A program made the translations under genes and the position numbers. From Parasaccharibacter apium (GTDB taxonomy: Bacteria; Pseudomonadota; Alphaproteobacteria; Acetobacterales; Acetobacteraceae), in assembly GCF_002592045.1 (NCBI RefSeq), contig NZ_MEJG01000001.1, forward strand, positions 124,001-188,000: a DNA stretch of 64,000 nucleotides, given 5' to 3'. Numbering within the stretch: position 1 is the stretch's first letter; every line of letters begins with the position of its first letter. The notes under the pieces were generated by a model. The model was not told the origin of the DNA and ran no database searches. It saw nothing but the letters and a program-made list of their open reading frames with translations. Shown in pieces: positions 18,905-26,449 of the stretch.

Positions 18905-19222
18905 TGTATGTCCTAAATCATCCATCCAAGCTGGGAAGGCATAATGCACTTCCCCCAATAATTCCTCATAGGTAGGACGCCCCCGCTACAATCTCAAGAG
19001 CATCTATTGCTCCTTAGTAACAGGATAAGCACAAATACACCTCTTTTTTGTTCCTAAAAACATGCCAGAATTTCGATAAAAGATCATCCCTCTCGCTTGG
19101 CCCTCTCCCTAAGACATGCTACCGCCTGAGAACGATAGACGCCTCTACTTTATGGGGAGATTGTCCTCATAAAGCATGCATACATCACCTTATAATCCTC
19201 TCATCATGCAAGGATGACCCCC
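18905..19222. other. Divergent gap between the TimA-like gene and secB
   Basis: This gap of about 320 bp must hold promoters in both directions. A clean TATAAT lies near the secB end. The stretch 18905-18958 is an in-frame upstream extension of the TimA-like gene, possibly untranslated. I see no RNA gene or repeat in the rest. Confidence 0.5.
19191..19196 (+). promoter_or_regulatory. Consensus -10 element before secB
   Basis: A perfect TATAAT lies 26 bp before the secB ATG, which would give a leader of about 20 nt containing the AAGGA site. No good -35 stands at 16-18 nt (CATAAA is present), so the call is tentative. Confidence 0.4.
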
Positions 19223-19741
19223 ATGTCAGCTTCTAACGGCCCTACCGCTGGGCAGGATAACACCCCGCCAGCCCTGCCTTTGGCCATTAATCTGCAATAT
19301 ACAAAGGACCTCTCTTTTGAAGTCCCCCGCGGGGCAGCGACCTTTGCTTCCCTCCAAGCACCACCGCAAGTAGGTGTGAATATTGATGTCCAAGCCAGCC
19401 GGATTGAAGAAGAGCAATCCATCTATGAGGTCACGCTCATCATCCGTGCAGAAGCCACCGAGGCCCCTGCTGAGGGTGAACAAACGGCTGGGCCTGTCGT
19501 CTTTATTGCAGAGCTCTCCTATGCCGCCATCATCACGTTAGAGAACCCACCCCAAGAGCTGATTGAGCCGATTCTGTTGGTTGAAATCCCTCGTTTGCTC
19601 TTCCCCTTCGCCCGCGCCATCATCAGTGATGTAACGCGTGATGGAGGCTTCCCGCCGGTTGTTCTCCAGCCGATTGATTTCGCAGCCCTATGGCAAGCAA
19701 AGCAGGAACAAAACTTCCCCGAGCCAGAAGGCGAAGCATAA
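19223..19741 (+). CDS. secB: Protein-export chaperone SecB
   Basis: The 172-aa cytoplasmic tetrameric chaperone keeps preproteins unfolded and hands them to SecA. The family core is clear: LAINLQYTKDLSFEVP near residues 20-35, SRIEEEQSIYEVTLIIRAEA, and LLVEIPRLLFPFARAIISDVTRDGGFPPVVLQPIDFAALW at the C-terminal part. The second ATG (19223) has AAGGA 8 nt upstream, while the first (19214) lies inside that site. It is divergent from the TimA-like gene and convergent with hemD. Confidence 0.96.
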   Translation: MSASNGPTAGQDNTPPALPLAINLQYTKDLSFEVPRGAATFASLQAPPQVGVNIDVQASRIEEEQSIYEVTLIIRAEATEAPAEGEQTAGPVVFIAELSYAAIITLENPPQELIEPILLVEIPRLLFPFARAIISDVTRDGGFPPVVLQPIDFAALWQAKQEQNFPEPEGEA

Positions 19742-19746
19742 TCACC

Positions 19747-19773
19747 GAAGGCCTAGCCTCTTGGCCTCCTTTT
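19747..19773 (+). terminator. Weak terminator-like hairpin after secB
   Basis: AGGCC and GGCCT (19749-19753 and 19763-19767) pair across 9 nt and are followed by CCTTTTA. The stem is only 5 bp, so the call is weak. Confidence 0.35.
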
Positions 19774-19787
19774 ACCCTCCATAGCCG

Positions 19788-20471
19788 CTATATGTGGCCC
19801 AAAAGGGTAAGAGGAGGCCCAAACTCCACCTCGCCCCATATATCATAGCTTCTGGCATGAGCTGCGATGGCCTCCGACAAGCAAAGCGCACGGCAATGGC
19901 GTAATACAGCGCGTAGCTCTGCGGGGCAGAGTTCCATAAAAAGCGTTACCGTCTCACGCGAATAAAAGAGGATAGCCGCTACTTCATCATGAGCAAGAGC
20001 CCTCAGGGCTGCATCACTTAAAGACGGAACCGACCGCACATGATACGCCTCGAGCCGTTGCACCCCCAAGGACTGCACTAGCCCTGCCCCGTAAAGCTGG
20101 CCATCACGCCCACGTCCACACGCCAAAACAAGGCTCGGCCCGCGCAAGCCTTTTTGTTGGCAAAGAGTCTCTAACGCTTCTTGGTCGCCACTTGCGGCCT
20201 CGACATGCTGAAAGCCCATCGCCCGCGCATGACGCGCTGTGGCCTCCCCCACAGTCAGGACCAAACGCTCTCGATTCTGATGCGCTAAAAAAGGGAGGGC
20301 CTGCCGACTCGTCACCAACATCGCCTGGCAGGGATAATCAGCAATAGGCGGGGTGGGCTGTATGTGCATCACAGGGCTTGCCACACCGTGCCAACCTTGT
20401 GCCTGCACACGCGCAAGTGTCTCCCGCAAGCCCGGCTCTGGCCGGGTGATAAGAACAACCCGGCGCATCAT
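19788..20471 (-). CDS. hemD: Uroporphyrinogen-III synthase
   Basis: The 227-aa enzyme cyclises hydroxymethylbilane with D-ring inversion to uroporphyrinogen III. The family is poorly conserved, but the N-terminal VLITRPEPGLRETLARVQAQGW, the middle VGEATARHARAMGF and the two-domain layout are characteristic. The C-terminal part has SEAIAAHA, matching the usual LSEAVA region. It starts 2 bp after the hemC stop on the same strand, so the gene order hemC-hemD supports the assignment. Confidence 0.9.
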   Translation of the reverse strand: MMRRVVLITRPEPGLRETLARVQAQGWHGVASPVMHIQPTPPIADYPCQAMLVTSRQALPFLAHQNRERLVLTVGEATARHARAMGFQHVEAASGDQEALETLCQQKGLRGPSLVLACGRGRDGQLYGAGLVQSLGVQRLEAYHVRSVPSLSDAALRALAHDEVAAILFYSRETVTLFMELCPAELRAVLRHCRALCLSEAIAAHARSYDIWGEVEFGPPLTLLGHI

Positions 20472-20473
20472 CT

Positions 20474-21523
20474 TTATGATTGAACAATCTTTGCAAAAAT
20501 CGCCGGTGGTGTATCGCGCCTTAGCTCACAAGCAAGCTCATACCCCATCCGCGCGGCATCCTCTGGGAGGCCCTCATACTCACGCCGTAGCAAGAAGGTG
20601 CCATCCTCACTCGCCACAAGGCCAGAGAGATGCAACCGCCCTTCTTTCAACTGGGCATAACCCCCAATCGGGGTCCGGCACGAGCCATCAAGCTCTGCCA
20701 ATAAAGCACGCTCAGCCGTCGCAACAGCGCGGGCCTCCGGGTCCTCAATTGCTGAGAGAAGCTCCCGTAATTCATGATCGCTCTCGCGCACGGTAACACC
20801 GACAATCCCTTGGCCAGAGGCAGGCAACATCACCTCGGGGGAGAGAGGAACATCAATCCGGTCCTCCATGCCTAACCGTTTTAGCCCCGCATAAGCCAAC
20901 AAGGTGGCATCACATTGCCCCGCACCCAGCTTATCCAAGCGAGTCTGCACATTTCCACGCAGAAGGGTGAAGCGGAGGTCTGGCCGTACATGGAGCATCT
21001 GCGCCTGCCGCCGTACAGACGCACAGCCCACTAAGGCGCCTTCTGGCAGGCAATCAAACGGCTTGGCCGGGTCCACCTTTACCCCACGCTTACGTAGCAT
21101 GAGGACATCGCGCGCATCTTCACGCTTCATCGTACAAGCTAGCACAAGCCCCGGCGGGAGATGCGTCTCAAGGTCTTTAAGACTATGGACGGCAAAATCA
21201 ATCCCACCTACAGCGAGAAGCTCATGAATTTCCTTAGAGAACAGCCCTTTTCCGCCAATCTCAGCGAGCCTGTCTTTTAGATTCAGGTCGCCAGAGGTTT
21301 GCATCTGCTCCTCTTTAAAAGCCCCCATATCCCGCAATACGGGGCAAAATCGCGTTAGCCGCGTTAAAAAATGCCGCGTTTGCACAAGGGCCAGTGGGGA
21401 TGCCCGCGTCCCCACTCGTAAGGGAAGTTTACGGCGGTCCGGCGGGGTTTGCGCGTGCGAACGGCGCGCTGCCTCAGCAGCGACCTTTTGGAGCGAAGCG
21501 GAAGAAAAAGAAGAAGCATTCAT
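20474..21523 (-). CDS. hemC: Hydroxymethylbilane synthase (porphobilinogen deaminase)
   Basis: The 349-aa enzyme polymerises four porphobilinogen units to hydroxymethylbilane in heme synthesis. Typical segments are RVGTRASPLALVQT near residue 37, KDLETHLPPGL, the active-site RRQAQ segment, and ELDGSCRTPIGGYA, whose Cys anchors the dipyrromethane cofactor. About 35 residues with Ser/Ala and basic character precede the family start, and an inner start cannot be excluded. It is transcribed with hemD and is divergent from tsaD. Confidence 0.96.
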   Translation of the reverse strand: MNASSFSSASLQKVAAEAARRSHAQTPPDRRKLPLRVGTRASPLALVQTRHFLTRLTRFCPVLRDMGAFKEEQMQTSGDLNLKDRLAEIGGKGLFSKEIHELLAVGGIDFAVHSLKDLETHLPPGLVLACTMKREDARDVLMLRKRGVKVDPAKPFDCLPEGALVGCASVRRQAQMLHVRPDLRFTLLRGNVQTRLDKLGAGQCDATLLAYAGLKRLGMEDRIDVPLSPEVMLPASGQGIVGVTVRESDHELRELLSAIEDPEARAVATAERALLAELDGSCRTPIGGYAQLKEGRLHLSGLVASEDGTFLLRREYEGLPEDAARMGYELACELRRDTPPAIFAKIVQS

Positions 21524-21592
21524 GGTCTGCCCTCCATAACCGATTTTCTAAGGGGTGTCATGCTTCTGGAGAATCCGGCATAATAAGGCACT

Positions 21593-22708
21593 ATGTCCGA
21601 CCTATCCTCCCTCACCCCCCTCTTAGCTATTGAGACCTCCTGCGATGATACCGCCTGCGCGATTCTCGATAGTCATGGCACCTTGTTGGGGGAAAGCGTC
21701 CTCTCGCAAGAGGACCACGCAGCCTTAGGGGGGGTCGTGCCGGAAATTGCCGCCCGTGCCCATCTTAAAGCTTTGCCCAGCCTTGTGGACCTCACCTTAG
21801 AGCGTGCAGGGCTAGCCCTTAGCGATATTGCCCTTTTTGCCGCCACGACAGGCCCCGGTTTAATTGGCGGTTTGATTGTTGGTAGCTCTTACGCCAAGGG
21901 GCTAGCCATGGCGCGCAGGAAGCCCTTTATGGGCATTAATCATATTGAAGCGCACATCCTCACACCACGCCTACCGGCCTCTCTCCGCCCAGAAGAAACC
22001 GCACCAAACTTCCCTTACTTAGCCTTGTTAGTCTCTGGGGGGCATTGCCAATGCATCCTTGTGGAAGGCGTCGGCCAATATCGCCGTCTTGGCGGTACGA
22101 TTGATGATTCTGCAGGGGAAGCCTTCGATAAAGTTGCAAAGATGCTTGGCCTTGGCTGGCCCGGCGGCCCCGCTTTGGAGGCACTGGCAAAAGAGGGTAA
22201 CCCCCGCGCTTACACCCTGCCCCGCCCGCTCAAAGGTCGCCCCGGCTGTGACTTCTCCTTCTCCGGGCTTAAAACAGCCGTCTCCCGCCATCTTGAACCC
22301 TTTGGCCGAGAGGCTCTGCCTCGACACATCGCCGCAGACCTTGCTGCATCCTTTCAGCAAGCTGTCGCTGATGTAATGACAGACCGTGTAAAGCAAGCTC
22401 TCGCTATAGTCCCACCTGTCACGGCTTTGGTCGTAGCGGGTGGAGTGGCTGCGAATCAAACGCTGCGCCAACGCTTAGAGAACATTGCACAAGAGCATCA
22501 TATCGCCTTCCTCGCCCCGCCTTTGCGCTTCTGCACCGATAATGCAGCCATGATTGGCTGGGCCGCTTTGGAACGCCTATATCAAGGTGAGCAACCCGGT
22601 GATATTGCCCTTGCCCCACGCCCTCGTTGGCCGTTAAGCGAACGCTGTGCGCCTTCTGCTCATCCTTCTGCTTCAACCTCCCCCTCGTTAATGGAGCCAT
22701 CATCATGA
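21593..22708 (+). CDS. tsaD: tRNA N6-adenosine threonylcarbamoyltransferase TsaD
   Basis: The 371-aa ASKHA-fold protein transfers threonylcarbamoyl to A37 of ANN-decoding tRNAs. It shows the opening LAIETSCDDTACAI, the metal-binding HIEAH motif in GINHIEAHIL, SGGHCQ, and the C-terminal CTDNAAMIGWAALER. A Ser/Pro-rich tail of about 20 residues follows the family end. It overlaps gpsA by 4 nt (ATGA), so tsaD-gpsA are translationally coupled, an arrangement common in alphaproteobacteria. Confidence 0.96.
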   Translation: MSDLSSLTPLLAIETSCDDTACAILDSHGTLLGESVLSQEDHAALGGVVPEIAARAHLKALPSLVDLTLERAGLALSDIALFAATTGPGLIGGLIVGSSYAKGLAMARRKPFMGINHIEAHILTPRLPASLRPEETAPNFPYLALLVSGGHCQCILVEGVGQYRRLGGTIDDSAGEAFDKVAKMLGLGWPGGPALEALAKEGNPRAYTLPRPLKGRPGCDFSFSGLKTAVSRHLEPFGREALPRHIAADLAASFQQAVADVMTDRVKQALAIVPPVTALVVAGGVAANQTLRQRLENIAQEHHIAFLAPPLRFCTDNAAMIGWAALERLYQGEQPGDIALAPRPRWPLSERCAPSAHPSASTSPSLMEPSS

Positions 22709-23676
22709 CTGCCCCGCCACGCATTGCCGTCATCGGGGCTGGAGCGTGGGGAATCGCCCTCGCCTGTAGCCTCGCCCCTATTGCTAAGGTCAGCTTATGG
22801 ACGCGCACCCCCGTCCCCGCAGGGACGCGTAACATGCCGCATCTCCCCCAAGTGACCGTCCCCGAGAGCGTTACAATTTCCAGCTCATTGCCTAGCGAGG
22901 CGGATATTGTGTTGCTGGTCGTCCCCACTCAGGGGCTGCGTGATACAAGCCTTGCACTACAAAAGCAGCTTGCTGCTCATGTCCCTGTCGTCACATGCTG
23001 CAAAGGGATGGAGCAAGGCACCTTCCTCCTCCCGTTGGAGGTCCTTGCCCAAACCATGCCCGGCCGCCCTGCTGCGGTTTTATCCGGTCCCAATTTTGCT
23101 ATCGAAGTCGCCCAAGGTATGCCCAGCGCGGCCACGCTAGCTACAGAGGATGCCGCATTAAGCGCACAACTTACGCAGGCCCTCACAACACCGAGCTTAC
23201 GTCTTTATGCCAGTACGGACCCGCTTGGTGTGCAACTTGCTGGGGCTGCGAAAAATGTCATCGCCATTGGGGCGGGCATTAGTGTGGGGGCAGGCATGGG
23301 AGAAAATGCCCGTGCTGCCATCATTACCCGTGCTTTAGCCGAGACCGCCCGCCTTGTCGAAGCTATGGGCGGGCAAGGGCGCACTATGTACGGCCTCGCT
23401 GGGATGGGGGACCTCATCCTCACTGCCACGGGGGCGGGCTCACGCAATTATAGCCTTGGTGTGGCAATGGGTAAGGGCGAGAATATTGATGACATCCTCG
23501 CCCGCCGCAATACAGTGGCAGAAGGCGTTCTCACCGCCCCAACCCTACGCGAACTTGGCCGCCGTTTTGAAATTGATACGCCCATTATTAATGTCATCAC
23601 CCGCTTACTCTCCGGGGAGCTGACCCCCCATCAAGCCCGTGATGAATTATTGGACCGTCCTCCTTGTTTTGAATAA
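22705..23676 (+). CDS. gpsA: NAD(P)-dependent glycerol-3-phosphate dehydrogenase
   Basis: The 323-aa enzyme reduces dihydroxyacetone phosphate to sn-glycerol-3-phosphate for phospholipid synthesis. The dinucleotide motif GAGAWG is near residue 11, and VLSGPNFAIEVAQGMPSA, the catalytic-Lys segment GAAKNVIAIGAG and GLAGMGDLILTATG are all typical. The start at 22705 forms an ATGA overlap with tsaD; the longer frame from 22627 lies inside tsaD and is not family-like. gpx follows 56 bp downstream. Confidence 0.96.
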   Translation: MTAPPRIAVIGAGAWGIALACSLAPIAKVSLWTRTPVPAGTRNMPHLPQVTVPESVTISSSLPSEADIVLLVVPTQGLRDTSLALQKQLAAHVPVVTCCKGMEQGTFLLPLEVLAQTMPGRPAAVLSGPNFAIEVAQGMPSAATLATEDAALSAQLTQALTTPSLRLYASTDPLGVQLAGAAKNVIAIGAGISVGAGMGENARAAIITRALAETARLVEAMGGQGRTMYGLAGMGDLILTATGAGSRNYSLGVAMGKGENIDDILARRNTVAEGVLTAPTLRELGRRFEIDTPIINVITRLLSGELTPHQARDELLDRPPCFE

Positions 23677-23732
23677 TATGCCGCCCCGAGTCCGGCTCTT
23701 ATGGCCTTATGCTGCTTTCAGGATATACCCTC

Positions 23733-24230
23733 ATGACCAGCCTGTATGATTTCAAACTACCCGCGCTTGAAGGGGGAGAGATTGACCTCTCACAATGGCG
23801 GGGGCGTCCGGTTTTAATCGTCAATACAGCATCAGAATGTGGCTTTACCAAGCAATATGAGGGCCTCCAACAACTCTGGCGGGAGATGGGTCATTCTACG
23901 CCGGATGGACTTATCATCTTAGGCGTTCCCAGTAATGATTTTGGCCAGCAAGAACCGGGGGATTCAGGGCAGATTAAGCAATTCTGCCAACGGCGTTATG
24001 GTGTGAGTTTCCCCCTTGCCGCGCGATCCATCGTCAAGGGACATGCGGCGATTCCGCTCTTTCAATGGTTAGCAAAAGAAGGCGGCTTCCTCTCCCGCCC
24101 GCGTTGGAACTTCTATAAATATCTTATCAATCGGGAGGGGCATTTACAACGCTGGTTCACCCCCCTCACAACCCCGCACGCCCCCCGTCTGTTGGAGGAA
24201 ATCCAACGGGTAAGCGCACAACGCCGCTAA
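23733..24230 (+). CDS. Glutathione peroxidase family protein (Cys type)
   Basis: The 165-aa thioredoxin-fold peroxidase has the catalytic triad of the family: Cys in NTASECGFTKQY, Gln in VPSNDFGQQEPGD, and Trp in RWNFYKYL. It uses cysteine, not selenocysteine, and is probably thioredoxin-dependent, as most bacterial members are, though this is not visible here. The start at 23733 has AGGA about 10 nt upstream, and an ATG-like start at 23709 lacks support. The gene ends 3 bp before murJ and may be co-transcribed with it. Confidence 0.9.
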   Translation: MTSLYDFKLPALEGGEIDLSQWRGRPVLIVNTASECGFTKQYEGLQQLWREMGHSTPDGLIILGVPSNDFGQQEPGDSGQIKQFCQRRYGVSFPLAARSIVKGHAAIPLFQWLAKEGGFLSRPRWNFYKYLINREGHLQRWFTPLTTPHAPRLLEEIQRVSAQRR

Positions 24231-24233
24231 TTT

Positions 24234-25790
24234 ATGCTGCGGAACCTCCTCACTGTTGGCGGGTGGACCATGCTCTCCCGCCTGCTCGGCCTTGTGCGAG
24301 ACCAGCTCCTTGCTATGTTCCTCGGTGCGGGAGCGGTGCAAGATGCGTATCAAATCGCCTTCCGCCTGCCCAATATGTTCCGCCGCTTATTTGGCGAGGG
24401 CGCGCTTAACGCAGCCTTTGTGCCACTCTTTACCGCACGTTATGAAGAACAGGGCCGCAAGCAAGCCCTCTTACTCGCAGGGCAAGCCTTCTCTTTATTG
24501 CTGCTATGGCTCACCTTCCTCACCCTCCTTGCTGAAATCTTCATGCCATGGGTGATTGACCTCATCGCCCCCGGCTTCCGCCATTCTGGGGCAGAGCGTT
24601 TCACCCTCGCAGTCCAGCTCACGCGCATTACAATGCCCTATACGGTGCTGATTTGCGGCGCGGCCCTTGTGGCGGGCATCCTCAATGCACGCAGCCATTT
24701 TGCGGCGGCCTCTGCTGCTTATATCAGCTTCAATATTGTTGGGATTGCGGCCATCTTAGTCGGGGCTTATTGCGGGCAACATAGCGTCGCCCCAGCCAGT
24801 GCTTGGGGCATTACCCTCTCTGGTATTGTCCAACTCGCCGGCCTTTTATGGGCCGCTAAACGCGCCGGGGTCATGCTCCCTTTGGTCCGCCCCACTCTTT
24901 CAGCCGACATAAAACGCTTACTCCGCCGTATGATGCCGGGGCTTATTGGCTCTGGCGTAACGCAAATCAACCTCACGATTGATACCATCATCGCCACCTT
25001 ATTGCCCACAGGCTCTATCTCGTGGCTCTATTTTGCCGACCGCGTTAATCAGCTGCCTTTAGGCGTCTTAGGGGCGGCGTTAGGCACAACGCTTCTCCCC
25101 CTCTTTACACGCCATATCACCGCCAATGACCGCCCTGCCCTCCAAGCTAGCCTTAACCGCGCTCTGGATTACGCGCTGCTCCTCAGCCTACCGGCGATGA
25201 TTGGCCTATTCAGCCTCGCCCCAGAAATTATGGCAACCTTATTTGGCTATGGGCACTTCACCCCCCGTGATGTTCACAACTCCGCAGCGGCTTTGCGTAT
25301 GTATGCGCTTGGCCTGCCCGCTTTTATCATCGTGAAATTATTAGCCCCGGCCTTTTTTGCTGAAGGCGATACCACAACGCCTGTGCGTATCGGTTTCGTC
25401 ACGCTAGGGCTCAATCTCGCCCTCAATCTCCTCCTTTACCGCACATTAGCTCATCTTGCCCCGCCCCTTGCCAGCACCTTAGCCGCACTCGTGAATATGA
25501 TCGCCCTCGGCTGGATGTTATGGCGGCGAGACTCCTTCCTCCCCACCATGACAAGCCTGACGCGCGCGGGGCGTATCCTAGGGGCAGGCGTGCTGATGGG
25601 GCTGTGGGCATGGGGTGGAGCGGCCCTCTTTGCCCCTAACCTCCCCAACTGGCATGCCCTACCCAAATTAGGGATGTTGATGCTGCTCATCAGCAGCAGT
25701 GCGGCCCTTTATGGGGGGCTGCTCCTTCTCCTCGGTGTTTTAAACCTCACCGAGCTGCGCGCACGTCTCCTCCAACGCTTAAAACGCTAG
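24234..25790 (+). CDS. murJ: Lipid II flippase MurJ
   Basis: The 518-aa integral membrane protein of the MOP/MVF family has about 14 hydrophobic segments. It translocates lipid-linked peptidoglycan precursors. The N-terminal block TMLSRLLGLVRDQLLAMFLG and the segment NMFRRLFGEGALNAAFVPLF are hallmarks. The stretch SGVTQINLTIDTIIATLL in segments 7-8 also fits. It begins 3 bp after the gpx stop without a strong ribosome-binding site, so coupling is likely. It converges with the fRMsr gene, with only 4 bp between stops. Confidence 0.96.
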   Translation: MLRNLLTVGGWTMLSRLLGLVRDQLLAMFLGAGAVQDAYQIAFRLPNMFRRLFGEGALNAAFVPLFTARYEEQGRKQALLLAGQAFSLLLLWLTFLTLLAEIFMPWVIDLIAPGFRHSGAERFTLAVQLTRITMPYTVLICGAALVAGILNARSHFAAASAAYISFNIVGIAAILVGAYCGQHSVAPASAWGITLSGIVQLAGLLWAAKRAGVMLPLVRPTLSADIKRLLRRMMPGLIGSGVTQINLTIDTIIATLLPTGSISWLYFADRVNQLPLGVLGAALGTTLLPLFTRHITANDRPALQASLNRALDYALLLSLPAMIGLFSLAPEIMATLFGYGHFTPRDVHNSAAALRMYALGLPAFIIVKLLAPAFFAEGDTTTPVRIGFVTLGLNLALNLLLYRTLAHLAPPLASTLAALVNMIALGWMLWRRDSFLPTMTSLTRAGRILGAGVLMGLWAWGGAALFAPNLPNWHALPKLGMLMLLISSSAALYGGLLLLLGVLNLTELRARLLQRLKR

Positions 25791-25794
25791 GCCT

Positions 25795-26268
25795 TCAGCC
25801 AGCGAAGTGCGCTTCTATCAAACGGACTAATGATTCAAGCTGCTCTTGGTCATCTGCTGAAAAACGATTCGTCACGGGGCTATCAATATCCAACACGCCA
25901 TAAACCTGCCCGTCGCGCATAATCGGGATAACAATCTCCGAGGCTGAGGCCCCATCGCAGGCAATATGACCGGGAAAGGTATGCACATCCGCCACGCGCT
26001 GGGTCGCACGCTCTGCTACGGCGGTGCCACACACGCCTTTACCAACAGCAATCCGCGTACAAGCAATCCGCCCTTGGAAAGGCCCAAGCACAAGCTCGCC
26101 GGCTTTCATCACGTAAAACCCAACCCAATTTACTTGAGCCATCGCCTCAAACAACAAAGCAGCGATATTGGCGAGGTTAGCAATCTCATCACATTCGGCC
26201 TCTAGCAATCCTTGGGCCATCGGCAGAACATCATCAAATAAAATTGGATTTTGCGGTTCAGTACTCAT
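25795..26268 (-). CDS. Free methionine-(R)-sulfoxide reductase (GAF-domain fRMsr)
   Basis: The 157-aa GAF-domain enzyme reduces free methionine-R-sulfoxide. The diagnostic cysteines are in place: RIACTRIAVGKGVCGTAV gives two, and FPGHIACDGASASEIVIP gives the third. The DIDSP strand near the C-terminus completes the domain. The start MSTEPQNPI at 26268 is favoured over the 12-residue longer frame, which looks unlike the family. It is monocistronic and divergent from mutS. Confidence 0.9.
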   Translation of the reverse strand: MSTEPQNPILFDDVLPMAQGLLEAECDEIANLANIAALLFEAMAQVNWVGFYVMKAGELVLGPFQGRIACTRIAVGKGVCGTAVAERATQRVADVHTFPGHIACDGASASEIVIPIMRDGQVYGVLDIDSPVTNRFSADDQEQLESLVRLIEAHFAG

Positions 26269-26449
26269 AAACACACCATGCCATTCTCCCCCCAATGATA
26301 ACAAGGAAAGAATTACGCTGTCTTTTTAGGTAACTTCCAACATTCTTCCCATCATTGAGCGAGAAAATAGTCGCATTCTTGATTGAAACCCTGTTACTCT
26401 TAGATAAATAGGTTAATTGTTGCTTATTCGTTAAGGTTCTCTTTCCTAC

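Noticed and set aside
23733-24230. Selenocysteine in the glutathione peroxidase
   Set aside because: The active-site codon is TGT (Cys), and no in-frame TGA is present.
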